NCBI GenBank assembly: GCA_902788415.1
Contig: CADAKF010000008.1
Coordinates: 1 to 40,199 of the forward strand
Origin: an uncultured bacterium
GTDB lineage: Bacteria > Verrucomicrobiota > Kiritimatiellia > RFP12 > UBA1067
Length of the DNA stretch: 40,199 bases
Reading direction: 5' to 3'
Part shown: piece by piece, positions 8,718-16,000 of the stretch
Layout of the letters: each line of letters starts with the position of its first letter
Position numbering within the stretch: the stretch's first letter is position 1
Translations under genes and position numbers: made by a program
The notes under the pieces: model-generated
The model's database searches: none
Seen by the model: only the letters and a program-made list of their open reading frames with translations
Told to the model about the DNA's origin: nothing

Positions 8718-9368
8718 TTACTTAGCCCCCTTCTTCACGTTGTTCTTGAGGGACTTGCGGACAATCACGATGCCGTTGCGGGCACCCGGAATCGAGCCCT
8801 TGACGAGGAGCGCATTGTCCTCCTCGCGGACCGCCACGACCTCAAGGTTCATCGCCTTGCGGTTGACGTCACCCATGTGGCCAGGCATCTTCTTGCCCTT
8901 CTCGATCCAACCCGGGAGGTCACGCGCGGCAAGACCGCCGGTGCGACGCTTCGAGTGGCCGCCGTGCGTCATGTTGCCGCCCGCGAAGAGGTAACGCTTC
9001 AGCACACCGGCGAAGCCCTTGCCCTTCGTGACGCCCGTGACGTCGACGTACTTGACGCCTTCGAAATTCTTGACCGTGACCTTGTCGCCCACCTTGAGCT
9101 CCTTGTCACCGTCCTCCAGCGCGAACTCCTTCAGGACCTTCATCGTCTCGACGCCGGCCTTCTCGAAATGCTTCTGCTGGGCCTTGGCGAGACGCTGCTT
9201 CTTCTGCGCGCCGAAACCGACCTGAGCCGCGACGTAGCCGTCGTTCTCGAGGGTCTTGAGCTGAACGACCGGGCACGGGCCGACCTCGATAACCGTCACG
9301 CAGGTGCGGTTACCCTCGGCGTCGAACACCTGGGTCATTCCGATCTTCTTACCGATCAAACCTTCCAT
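8718..9368 (-). CDS. rplC: 50S ribosomal protein L3
   Basis: L3 initiates large-subunit assembly. The 216-residue protein starts MEGLIGKKIGMTQVFDAEGN and carries the KGKGFAGVLKRYLFAGGNMT signature and KMPGHMGDVNRKAMNLEVV. The glutamine that PrmB-type enzymes methylate in proteobacteria is in the central loop and was not checked. It lies 12 bp after rpsJ. Confidence 0.97.
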   Translation of the reverse strand: MEGLIGKKIGMTQVFDAEGNRTCVTVIEVGPCPVVQLKTLENDGYVAAQVGFGAQKKQRLAKAQQKHFEKAGVETMKVLKEFALEDGDKELKVGDKVTVKNFEGVKYVDVTGVTKGKGFAGVLKRYLFAGGNMTHGGHSKRRTGGLAARDLPGWIEKGKKMPGHMGDVNRKAMNLEVVAVREEDNALLVKGSIPGARNGIVIVRKSLKNNVKKGAK

Positions 9369-9380
9369 GACACCCTCCTA

Positions 9381-9689
9381 TCAGACCTTGATGGTGATGT
9401 CGACGCCAGCCGGAAGGTTGAGCTTCTTGAGCTCATCGATCGTCTGCGCGGTCGGATTGACGATGTCGAGAAGACGCTTGTGCGTGCGCATCTCAAACTG
9501 GTCCATGGACTTCTTGTCGACGTTCGGCGAACGGTTCACCGTGAAACGCTCGACGCGGGTCGGCAGCGGGATCGGGCCCACCACCTGCGCACCCGTGCCC
9601 CGGGCCGTGTCGATGATGCCACCGACGGCCTGATCCAGCACACGATGATCGTATGCCTGGAGGCGGATGCGGACTCTCTGCTGTTGCAT
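9381..9689 (-). CDS. rpsJ: 30S ribosomal protein S10 (NusE)
   Basis: S10 is both a small-subunit protein and the NusE partner of NusB/NusG in transcription. The 102 residues include [40 protein letters not shown] and the C-terminal [13 protein letters not shown]. It is the first gene of the operon, with a purine-rich site (AAAAAGGAAAAAGGTAA) before the ATG and a leader of about 260 nt. Neither fusA nor tuf precedes it. Confidence 0.97.
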   Translation of the reverse strand: MQQQRVRIRLQAYDHRVLDQAVGGIIDTARGTGAQVVGPIPLPTRVERFTVNRSPNVDKKSMDQFEMRTHKRLLDIVNPTAQTIDELKKLNLPAGVDITIKV

Positions 9690-9850
9690 TTACCTTTTTC
9701 CTTTTTGTGTTTCAGTTTGAACTGTGCCTCTACGGTCGCGATATCCGCGCGCAAGGCTCACCTTTTCGAGTCTTGTTGGCGCGGGAGGCCCGTGTTGCAG
9801 CACCTCGCTCGCGACTGGGTTTCGGCCCAGTAACCCTCGCAAAATGAAGC

Positions 9851-9877
9851 CGCTCGCGGTCGTCGTAACCGCGAGCG
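9851..9877 (-). promoter_or_regulatory. Leader hairpin of the S10 operon
   Basis: A perfect 10-bp stem (CGCTCGCGGT with ACCGCGAGCG) with a 7-nt loop lies in the untranslated leader about 160 nt before rpsJ. A second small stem (ACTGGG/CCCAGT) follows. No clear T-run follows, so a plain terminator is less likely than a protein-binding leader or attenuator. Autoregulation by L4 is the family precedent in gammaproteobacteria; whether it applies here is inference. Confidence 0.5.
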
Positions 9878-9953
9878 ATTTTCACTCAACAGTCACGACG
9901 CGGCAAGATCTACCTGCCCGTATCGCAACCTCTTCTTGCGAAGATTGGAGCAT

Positions 9954-9983
9954 AGTATATCAAAAATTGCGGTTATCGTGCAA
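9954..9983 (-). promoter_or_regulatory. Promoter of the ribosomal operon
   Basis: Read on the minus strand, TTGCAC and TATACT are separated by 18 bp, and TGA directly before the -10 makes it an extended -10 type. This is the best sigma-70-like promoter in the window. Transcription would start near 9947. Confidence 0.8.
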
Positions 9984-10000
9984 GGGTGTATTTTAACGTT

Positions 10001-10045
10001 TGAAGTTTTGGGGTTAGAAGTAAGAAGTTTTGGAGACCAAAACTC
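10001..10045. repeat. Low-complexity intergenic repeat
   Basis: GAAGTTTTGG occurs twice, separated by purine-rich GTTAGAAGTAA-like sequence, in the space between the S10 promoter and the region downstream of hcp. No gene is seen here. Similar purine-rich filler occurs before prmC and accD, so this may be a habit of the genome's intergenic DNA. Confidence 0.45.
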
Positions 10046-10088
10046 GCCGCGCGGACATTCATGAGGCCCACAATCTGTCGGCTCTCCT

Positions 10089-10237
10089 TCAAAAACTTCG
10101 CCACATCACATCATCCCGCCATCCGCTGTTCTTGATCCGCAGCATGTCGCCGTCAAGCGAATAAGCGACGGAATCGACGTACAGCCGATCCCGCCGCAGA
10201 CGACGAGGAGCGCAAGGGATCCGAAGACAACAGACAT
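10089..10237 (-). pseudogene. Small lipoprotein, apparently frameshifted
   Basis: Starting at an ATG about 40 bp after the hcp stop, the first frame encodes a lipoprotein-like signal (MSVVFGSLALLVVCGGIGC, lipobox GIGC) and then loses protein-like character and stops at 10106. The next frame over the same DNA continues with LYVDSVAYSLDGDMLRI and ends at 10089. The two halves together look like a small envelope lipoprotein of about 48 residues broken by one indel near 10180. A sequencing or assembly error cannot be excluded. It would be co-transcribed with hcp. Confidence 0.4.
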
Positions 10238-10275
10238 CAGGATAGTGTTCAGCTTGCACCTCTCTTTCCGGACTT

Positions 10276-11823
10276 TCAGCCCATGATTGACTTGATGTCT
10301 CCGTCGACGCCGCCAATTCCGCACAGGCCGAACCGCTCGAGTAGCGTCCGCGCGACACCCGGCGAGACGAACGCCGGCAACGTGGGCCCAAGACGGATGT
10401 TGCGGAAGCCGAGCGACAGCAGCGCCAGCAGGACTGCGACCGCCTTCTGCTCGTACCAGGCGATGTCGAAGGCGAGCGGCAGCTTGTTGACATCGTCAAG
10501 TCCAAACGCATCCTTAAGCGCGAGTGCGATTCGCACCAGCGAATACGAGTCGTTGCACTGGCCGGCGTCAAGAACGCGCGGAATGCCGGCGATCTCGCCC
10601 TTCACGTCCTTGATGTACCGGTATTTGGCGCATCCGGCCGTGAGGATCACCGTGTCGTGCGGCAGCTCGAGGGCGAGACGCGTGTAATACTCGCGCGTCG
10701 CGTGGCGTCCGTCACAGCCGGCCATCACAACAAACTTGCGGATCTGGCCGGACTTGACCGCGGCGACGATCTTCTCCGTAAGCGCCAGCACCTGGTCGTG
10801 CGCAAAGCCCCCGACGACCTCGCCCGACTCGAGGGACTTCGGGGGCGGACACTTCTTCGCGCACGCGACGACGGACGAGAAGTCCTTCGGCCGCCCCTCC
10901 TTGCGGTCCGCGACATGCGGCACGCCCGGATAGCCCGCGACGCCAGTCGTAAAGATACGGCCGCGGTAGGCATCCATCACCGGCACGATGCAGTTCGTCG
11001 TCATCAGGATCGCCCCGCCGAAATCGGCGAAGTCCTTCTGCTGACGATGCCATGCGCCGCCGTAGTTGCCCTTGAGGTGCGGATACTTCCGAAACGCCGG
11101 ATAGGCGTGGGCCGGCAGCATCTCCCCGTGCGTATAGACGTCGACGCCCGCATCCTTCGTCTGCTCAAGGAGCTCGGCGAGATCGCGGAGGTCGTGTCCC
11201 GACACGAGAATGCCCGGACGGTTACCGACGCCGAGGTTCACGCGCGTCATCTTCGGGTTTCCATAAGCGGCCGTATTGGCCGCGTCCAGAAGCGCCATCG
11301 CGCTGACGGCGTTCTTGCCGCAGTCGAGGACGAGCTGCGTCAGCTCCTCCGCCGTGCGTTTCTCGCCAAGTTCCCGCAAGGCCCGGAGGATGAAAGCGTA
11401 GACCGCCTCGTCCTCGCGCCCAAGCATCGCGGCATGATGGCAATAGGCGGCGACACCCTTCAGCCCGAACAGCGTCAGCTCCTTCAGGCTGCGCAAATCG
11501 GCGTTCGGTTCGTCAAACGCCCCCGGTCTCTTGCGCGCGCAGACACGCCCGAGACGATGCTCGGCTTCGGCAATCGCCGTCTTGAGGCGTTCGTCGTCGA
11601 AGTTTGCGTTCGTGAGCGTCAGGAAAAGCGACAATGTGACGAAGCGTCCGAGTTCAAGCGACGGTTCCTTCTCCGCCGCCAAGTCCTCAAGCCGCGCCAC
11701 GAGCTCGTCCATTAGCCCTGCTGTGGCGGGACGCTTTCCGCACACGCCTCCCCGCGTGCAGCCGGAGTTCCCGAAGGCCTCCTGGCACTGGCGGCAAAAC
11801 ATGGTCTTCTCGCTGTTGTTCAT
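10276..11823 (-). CDS. hcp: Hydroxylamine reductase / hybrid cluster protein
   Basis: Hcp is a cytoplasmic iron-sulfur enzyme that reduces nitric oxide or hydroxylamine and protects anaerobes against nitrosative stress. The 515-residue product has the N-terminal Cys cluster (Cys10, Cys13, Cys22, Cys28) and the hybrid-cluster ligand regions: YTHGEMLPAHAYP, TTNCIVP, GVAGYPGVPHV, GCDGRHATREYYT, ILTAGCAKYRY and DAGQCNDSYS. The start is the ATG before NNSEKTMFCRQCQ, with AAGGAT 8 bp upstream; the longer open frame would run through the promoter. It has its own promoter with a GTTG-N6-CAAC dyad, shared with three other genes, which points to Crp/Fnr control. Confidence 0.96.
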   Translation of the reverse strand: MNNSEKTMFCRQCQEAFGNSGCTRGGVCGKRPATAGLMDELVARLEDLAAEKEPSLELGRFVTLSLFLTLTNANFDDERLKTAIAEAEHRLGRVCARKRPGAFDEPNADLRSLKELTLFGLKGVAAYCHHAAMLGREDEAVYAFILRALRELGEKRTAEELTQLVLDCGKNAVSAMALLDAANTAAYGNPKMTRVNLGVGNRPGILVSGHDLRDLAELLEQTKDAGVDVYTHGEMLPAHAYPAFRKYPHLKGNYGGAWHRQQKDFADFGGAILMTTNCIVPVMDAYRGRIFTTGVAGYPGVPHVADRKEGRPKDFSSVVACAKKCPPPKSLESGEVVGGFAHDQVLALTEKIVAAVKSGQIRKFVVMAGCDGRHATREYYTRLALELPHDTVILTAGCAKYRYIKDVKGEIAGIPRVLDAGQCNDSYSLVRIALALKDAFGLDDVNKLPLAFDIAWYEQKAVAVLLALLSLGFRNIRLGPTLPAFVSPGVARTLLERFGLCGIGGVDGDIKSIMG

Positions 11824-11835
11824 GTCACACCATCC

Positions 11836-11973
11836 TTTCTCCTTTGTCGTTCGGAACCCCTTGGCGTCCCGGCCACTCGGCCGAACCCGCCTTTCCTCCC
11901 GACGGTGCACATTATGCACCATTCCGGCCTCCTTGTCCGTTGTAGTTACAACGGAATTGCAAATCTTCAGTTT
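11836..11973. repeat. 138-bp direct repeat, copy A (hcp promoter and leader)
   Basis: This segment matches 16617-16754 at all but three of 138 positions. It holds the whole hcp promoter, the dyad and the untranslated leader up to just before the ribosome binding site. Its upstream edge overlaps the last 7 bp of the RAYT-type transposase gene. The leader includes a GTTCGG...CCGAAC stem conserved in both copies. Confidence 0.9.
11911..11954 (-). promoter_or_regulatory. hcp promoter with GTTG-N6-CAAC operator
   Basis: On the minus strand a CATAAT -10 box lies 22 bp from a 14-bp dyad GTTG-N6-CAAC, here within the perfect 18-bp inverted repeat CCGTTGTAACTACAACGG. With a start 7 bp past the -10, the dyad is centred at about -41.5, the position of class II Crp/Fnr activation. 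No good -35 box is present, as expected for an activator-dependent promoter. Confidence 0.75.
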
Positions 11974-12974
11974 CCGCCAATCCAGATGGAGCCTAACCTT
12001 ATCAGCCCCTCGGGCCGCCAGTAGACCGCCAGCCCTTCGCCAGCCGTCGCGATTTTAACGATTTCTTCGTTATACTCAAGGCAAGCCGCCCGACCAAACT
12101 CAACCTCTTCGTTACCTTTAGCTAGCTCTAAATAGCGATTTTCGAGAAAAGCTTCAACATACACGCTTTCAGGCTTGTAGTTGAGCGGCATCATACTTGG
12201 CAATATTCGAATAAATTTCGCTTTTTTATTGCGACAACAGAGGTCTCTCACCAGCTTCTCGCCAGGGCTGATGAAGCCGCTAAGTATCGTAAATCCCCTC
12301 TCAATTGCGCTTTCCATTCGTTTTACGACTTCTTCAAGGTGTTTCCCTTTAACCTGCCGCGAAATACGAAGCGAGACAATCTTATTCTCTTCGTCTAATA
12401 GCGCGACGGTACCAACGCCTTTCCAATAATCGGCTCGGTCAAGCCGCGGCGAATCGAGTGGTTCAACAATGCGAAGCGCCTCTGGGCGATTCTTCATCAA
12501 CTCCCATTTCGCGACGTTGTAGGCGATATAACGCTCGGTTGAGGCAATTTTCTGCTCGTTTGGCAGCAAATGGTCGTGATAGCCCTGCCGCCAGCCGAAC
12601 TTGGCAGTTAGGCCAAACGCTGTTTGGCCATCGCGACTTACTTTAGAAATATGATTCTTCAGCCGCCTCACCGCGTTACCCAAAAACTTCAGTGGCTCGT
12701 TAAGCCCTGGTACGATATGGCAGTTGAAATGAAGATGATCTGGCATCACCACGCGACCGAAAAGCGACAGGCCCGGGTTGTAAAGTGGCAACGCCTCAAG
12801 CGACCTCAGCGCCTCTTCTCCAAGCGGCGTCAGTTTCAGCTTGCCGTCGACAATCGACCCAAACGCTGGTTGCCGCGGTTCAGTCACCAGCGTAATGAAA
12901 AGCGACGCCCCCCGGCTGTAATCCCAGCCCATAAATCGCCGATAGCGCTTTATCTCCTTGTGGGGCGAGGTCAT
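11967..12974 (-). CDS. RAYT/Y1-type HUH transposase with extra C-terminal domain
   Basis: REP-associated tyrosine transposases are single-strand endonucleases of the IS200/IS605 (Y1) superfamily. Residues 20-165 show the core: FITLVTEPRQPAFGSI, the HUH pair in MPDHLHF (His80, His82), and the helix ERYIAYNVAKWEL with the likely catalytic Tyr149. The protein is about 335 residues, roughly twice the core. The remainder (about 185-335) contains ERGFTILSGFISPGEKLVRD followed by a beta-strand-like KFIRILP, which resembles a Rossmann-type DprA/LOG-like fold; this is a pattern impression, not a proven match. No recognisable insertion-sequence ends were found, so it may be a domesticated single-copy gene. 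A TTG at 12981 is an alternative start. Confidence 0.8.
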   Translation of the reverse strand: MTSPHKEIKRYRRFMGWDYSRGASLFITLVTEPRQPAFGSIVDGKLKLTPLGEEALRSLEALPLYNPGLSLFGRVVMPDHLHFNCHIVPGLNEPLKFLGNAVRRLKNHISKVSRDGQTAFGLTAKFGWRQGYHDHLLPNEQKIASTERYIAYNVAKWELMKNRPEALRIVEPLDSPRLDRADYWKGVGTVALLDEENKIVSLRISRQVKGKHLEEVVKRMESAIERGFTILSGFISPGEKLVRDLCCRNKKAKFIRILPSMMPLNYKPESVYVEAFLENRYLELAKGNEEVEFGRAACLEYNEEIVKIATAGEGLAVYWRPEGLIRLGSIWIGGN

Positions 12975-12975
12975 C

Positions 12976-13335
12976 TCAATCAAACGGTCTCGCGCTTTTT
13001 TCTCCTGGGTGTCGCTTCAAATCTCGCGCCGCCAACCCGAAGCACGTTATAAGCATCAACGGACACCAGACCGCAAGAGTTCCTATCAGAAGCCCACAAA
13101 TCATTTCTCGCGCAGTTTGATCATAAGAGGCGAAGCAGTCACGGAAGATCCATTTCGCTCCCCATTGACAAACAAACAACGAGCCAATGAGCAGCGCCAA
13201 CCAAACCCGCGCAGCTGTTTTGGCGAAATTCAAAGTCACCCCAACAGCCTTGTACTTATCGTGGCGATAGACCCAAACGCGCGGGTCGTTTCGATTGTAA
13301 TAGACGCCGAACTTCAACAAACTCTCAGGCTTCAT
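12976..13335 (-). CDS. DUF5808-like membrane protein
   Basis: The 119-residue product begins with KFGVYYNRNDPRVWVYRHD and VGVTLNFAKTAARVW, resembling the short DUF5808 motif (YYNPxDPRxxVPKR...GWTLNF). Two hydrophobic segments follow (WLALLIGSLFVC and ICGLLIGTLAVWCPLMLI), so it is probably an inner-membrane protein. The chosen ATG is the second of two adjacent ATGs because GGAGG lies 5 bp before it. The stop abuts the transposase start. Function is unknown. Confidence 0.6.
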   Translation of the reverse strand: MKPESLLKFGVYYNRNDPRVWVYRHDKYKAVGVTLNFAKTAARVWLALLIGSLFVCQWGAKWIFRDCFASYDQTAREMICGLLIGTLAVWCPLMLITCFGLAARDLKRHPGEKSARPFD

Positions 13336-13428
13336 CATCACCTCCCGAACCGTATCACACCAAACCAACCGCCTCTCTAACCGCTCCAACCCAACCAGTT
13401 CAATCCAGATGGTCGAGCTGTGCTCGAC

Positions 13429-13642
13429 CTATCCTTCGTACACCCCTTCGATCTCGACGACGTAGACATCGTGGAGCGAGCCGCCAGGCTGGTTGCCGTA
13501 CCACTTCTCGAGAATCGACTTGTCGATGAAGTTGGCAGCGGGTAAGGCGTACCTGCTCGAAGGTCATCGCACCGCTGTCAAGCGCCACGCCGAGCGCAGC
13601 AACCCCTTCTACAAACTCCTTGCGATCGATCTTTTGCATCAT
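13429..13642 (-). pseudogene. Small gene with an apparent frameshift
   Basis: The first frame reads MMQKIDRKEFVEGVAALGVA and onward to about FEQVRLT, then turns into arginine-rich nonsense. In a neighbouring frame the same DNA continues as NFIDKSILEKWYGNQPGG and ends DVYVVEIEGVYEG before a stop at 13429. The joined product would be about 70 residues. The family was not recognised. A TATACT box lies 9 bp before the ATG. A small GGTCGAGC/GCTCGACC hairpin follows the stop. Confidence 0.4.
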
Positions 13643-13651
13643 TCGAGTTTT

Positions 13652-13657
13652 AGTATA
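13652..13657 (-). promoter_or_regulatory. Extended -10 close to a start codon
   Basis: TGA-TATACT on the minus strand lies only 9 bp before the ATG at 13642. The predicted transcript would have a leader of about 3 nt and no ribosome binding site. Confidence 0.5.
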
Positions 13658-13742
13658 TCACAAACCTCCACTTGAGGTCCTGATCAAGGCTCATGGCGCA
13701 GGCAATGCCGATGCGCGAGGTCTCCACAAAGTCCCTGAAAAG

Positions 13743-13775
13743 CGAAGGACCCGGAGAACTCACTCCGGGCCCTTG
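13743..13775 (-). terminator. Terminator-like hairpin after eamA, repeat copy 1
   Basis: A stem of about 10 bp (GGACCCGGAG with CTCCGGGCCC, one mismatch) encloses a 6-nt loop and is followed on the minus strand by CTTCGCTTTTC. It is nearly identical to the hairpin at 14829-14860 on the other side of the transporter gene. Between it and the transporter stop, the transporter frame continues past its TAA for 29 further codons to a TAG. Confidence 0.6.
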
Positions 13776-13873
13776 GGGAAGATCTACGCCTGAAACTCGA
13801 ACTTGGAGCCGCTACCATCTCCTTTCTTTTTTGGCCCGCGGACATGATCTTCAACCGTTGCGCTGGCGTAAAC

Positions 13874-14764
13874 TTATCCATCCCGACCTCTCGTCTCGAT
13901 GGCGGCGGAACCGACGATGAACGCCGTGCCAAGCCATTGCAGCCAAGTCACCCCTTCGCCTAGAAAGGCAATGCCCATTGCCATCGCAATGACCGGCGTG
14001 AAGTAGGCCGTCATCGCCAACGTCGAGGTCCGAAGATACTTTTGCGCCGCGTTCCACGTCCAGAACGACATCAGCGTCGAGATGAGTCCGAGTCCGCCGA
14101 CCAGTGCCCACGACTTCGGCGCCGACGGCCAGGCAAAGTCGCCGAACGGAAGGACGAGCCCGATCATGCCCGCCCCAAGCAGCATCGTCCAAGTCGTGAA
14201 GACGGACGAGCCCAGCTTCCGGTTGAGCCGCTTGCCGAAGACCGTATAGACACCCCACGTGGCCGCCGACAGGAGAATGTACACGTCGCCCATTGAATAG
14301 GCATTCAGCTTGAGACCGTTCCCATCGACAATCTGAATCACCAGCACGGCACCGATGAAACCGCTCGCAAGCCCGCACAACCCCTTCACGTCGACACGGC
14401 GACGAACCAGTGCGTCGACGAGATAGATCATGAGCGGCGTCAGGGCGTCGGCCATCGACGCGTTGGCCGTGCTGACGCGGGCGCAGCCCTTGAAGACGCA
14501 CCACGCCATGATACAAGTTCCGACCGGAGCGAGCCATGCCATCTCCAGCCAATCACCACGCGTCGGGGATGCGAGCCGCGCACGCCCCTTCGCCGTCGCC
14601 GCCCCGGCCGCCAGCATCGCGCCGCCAGCAATCGCAAAACGCAGAAACGACAACACCTCCGGCGAGACGCCGCACTCCTTCGTCAGTGCCCCGCCAAACA
14701 CAAATGTCGCCGCAAAGCCCGTGATGGACAGCGCAGCAAGAAAGAATCCGAGCAGAATCCTCAT
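13874..14764 (-). CDS. EamA/DMT-family transporter
   Basis: The 296-residue product has ten hydrophobic segments in two EamA repeats, typical of inner-membrane drug/metabolite transporters that export small metabolites. The start is the ATG before RILLGFFLAAL, with GAGAAGGGG just upstream; a longer frame would run into the promoter (TGG-TATACT near 14790). The family signature around GFIGAVLVIQIVDGN and the second-repeat GEGVTWLQWLGTAFIVGS are present. The substrate cannot be predicted. A near-identical hairpin flanks it on each side. Confidence 0.88.
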   Translation of the reverse strand: MRILLGFFLAALSITGFAATFVFGGALTKECGVSPEVLSFLRFAIAGGAMLAAGAATAKGRARLASPTRGDWLEMAWLAPVGTCIMAWCVFKGCARVSTANASMADALTPLMIYLVDALVRRRVDVKGLCGLASGFIGAVLVIQIVDGNGLKLNAYSMGDVYILLSAATWGVYTVFGKRLNRKLGSSVFTTWTMLLGAGMIGLVLPFGDFAWPSAPKSWALVGGLGLISTLMSFWTWNAAQKYLRTSTLAMTAYFTPVIAMAMGIAFLGEGVTWLQWLGTAFIVGSAAIETRGRDG

Positions 14765-14828
14765 ATCCCCTTCTCCCTTTTGCTGCATCAGTATACCACA
14801 AATCGGCATTTGCGGCCCTCAGACAACA

Positions 14829-14860
14829 CGAAGGCCCGGAGAACTCGCTCCGGGCCCTTG
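14829..14860 (-). terminator. Terminator-like hairpin after desulfoferrodoxin, repeat copy 2
   Basis: An 11-bp perfect stem (AAGGCCCGGAG with CTCCGGGCCTT apart from one extra C) lies just downstream of the desulfoferrodoxin stop. It differs from the hairpin at 13743 by one substitution in the loop and one indel in the stem. Confidence 0.7.
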
Positions 14861-14876
14861 TCAAGAGTCGCGTCCT

Positions 14877-15254
14877 TCAGTTCGCCAGGGCCTTCCACAG
14901 GCCATGCAGGTTGCAGTATTCGTAAACGGACTTCACCTTGTCACGCGGCACGAGCGCAAAAGTCGCTTCGGGCTTGTCCCCGGCCTTGAGCTCCTTGCGC
15001 TGATTGCCGTTCTCGGTCTCGATGGCGATCCACTCGATGCGGTGGGCATCCATCATCGGATGCTCCGCCGAACCGACCTTCACCGTGACCGTGCCGCCCG
15101 CCACCGTGTAGACTGGGACGTGCTTTTCCTTCGCGCCGTCGGTCGTCCCCGGGACGAGCTCGCGCATCGGCTTGCCGCAGCAGACCGTATCAACAGCCGT
15201 TGCCTTGACCATTGCAACGATCTTGCCGCAAATGTCGCACTTGTAGAATTTCAT
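14877..15254 (-). CDS. dfx: Desulfoferrodoxin (superoxide reductase)
   Basis: This cytoplasmic enzyme reduces superoxide to peroxide without making oxygen, taking electrons from rubredoxin. The 125-residue class I form has an N-terminal desulforedoxin domain (Cys6, Cys9, Cys25, Cys26) and a C-terminal centre II with HVPVY, EHPMMDAHRIEWI and the closing CNLHGLWKA that supply the His4Cys iron ligands. Rubredoxin is encoded about 2.2 kb away in the same orientation. It follows the QueD-like gene by 27 bp and is probably in its transcript. The ribosome binding site is GGAGG. Confidence 0.96.
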   Translation of the reverse strand: MKFYKCDICGKIVAMVKATAVDTVCCGKPMRELVPGTTDGAKEKHVPVYTVAGGTVTVKVGSAEHPMMDAHRIEWIAIETENGNQRKELKAGDKPEATFALVPRDKVKSVYEYCNLHGLWKALAN

Positions 15255-15281
15255 AGCAACACCTCCGTTTCGTTTGATTGA

Positions 15282-15887
15282 TTATTCGCCTTCCGGACGA
15301 TGATAGCCGCACTTCGGACAAGCCCCGTCCTTCAGCGCGATGCCGCACCACGGACACCGGTCCATCGTCATGCGGGACGGGAACTCGGCCGTCGCCACAT
15401 TGACGCCACTCGTGAAGGTGATCTTCACGATGTTGAGCTTGTCCTTCAGGAGCTCGTACACCATCTTGATGAACCCCTCGACGGTCATGGTCTCCTTTGT
15501 GACCACGAGTCGGCACTCGGGATAAGCGGTGCAGAGGTCCGTCTTGAACGCAGGGCCCTTCATCGTGTTCGTGGGCGCGCCGTTCCGAATCCCCTGCTTC
15601 TCGTACACAGCAAGAATCGCCGGGAGGAGCGGATCGTCCTCGCGCAAGACAAGCGCGTGGTCGAAGTTCTTCAGGACGTTCCACGCCGTCTTCTGGATCT
15701 CGTTACACGGGAAAACCATGTTGACGCCGGGATTGACCGAGTCCTCGACCTCAAGCGTCAGCCCGCCGGTGTGACCGTGCAGGTACTGCGCCTCGCCCTT
15801 GAACCCGTAGAACCGGTGAGCGTACTGGATGTCGAGATGAGCGACGGACCGAATCGTCTTGCAGCAGCAGTTGGTGCTCTTGTTCAT
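15282..15887 (-). CDS. QueD-like 6-pyruvoyl-tetrahydropterin synthase family protein with zinc ribbon
   Basis: The family makes 6-carboxytetrahydropterin for queuosine or related pterins. The 201-residue protein has the core HLDIQYAHRFYGFKGEAQYL and the LHGHTGGLTLEVE metal-ligand motif, with a NFDHALVLREDDPLL segment. The C-terminus adds a zinc ribbon, CPWCGIALKDGACPKCGYH (two CxxC pairs), and the N-terminus carries an odd triple Cys (NKSTNCCCKTI). The start is chosen at the ATG with AAAGGA upstream. Its place beside desulfoferrodoxin rather than beside queuosine genes leaves its true substrate open. Confidence 0.85.
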   Translation of the reverse strand: MNKSTNCCCKTIRSVAHLDIQYAHRFYGFKGEAQYLHGHTGGLTLEVEDSVNPGVNMVFPCNEIQKTAWNVLKNFDHALVLREDDPLLPAILAVYEKQGIRNGAPTNTMKGPAFKTDLCTAYPECRLVVTKETMTVEGFIKMVYELLKDKLNIVKITFTSGVNVATAEFPSRMTMDRCPWCGIALKDGACPKCGYHRPEGE

Positions 15888-15952
15888 AGTCGTGATCCTT
15901 TCGTTATACGTTTGATTGGTAGGGCGCGCAACCCCTGCGCGCCGCAGTTCTT

Positions 15953-15990
15953 CTTCGGCGCAAGGCAAACTGTCTGACCTTGCGCCGAAG
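15953..15990 (-). terminator. Terminator after the Cys-rich lipoprotein
   Basis: A perfect 13-bp inverted repeat (CTTCGGCGCAAGG with CCTTGCGCCGAAG) with a 12-nt loop begins 11 bp past the lipoprotein stop. A second GC-rich hairpin lies at 15922-15943. Confidence 0.7.
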
Positions 15991-16000
15991 AGCGGAGGGC

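Noticed and set aside
11978-13412. 12-bp direct repeat CAATCCAGATGG at 11978 and 13401 around the RAYT gene, suggesting insertion-sequence ends
   Set aside because: Dozens of exact 12-bp repeats are expected by chance in 40 kb, and one copy lies inside the RAYT coding sequence. No inverted ends or target duplication support it.
13676-13745. Possible C-terminal gene remnant on the minus strand (DFVETSRIGIACAMSLDQDL, then a stop)
   Set aside because: Codon choice looks protein-like, but no family was recognised and only about 28 codons remain, so it is not called as a feature.
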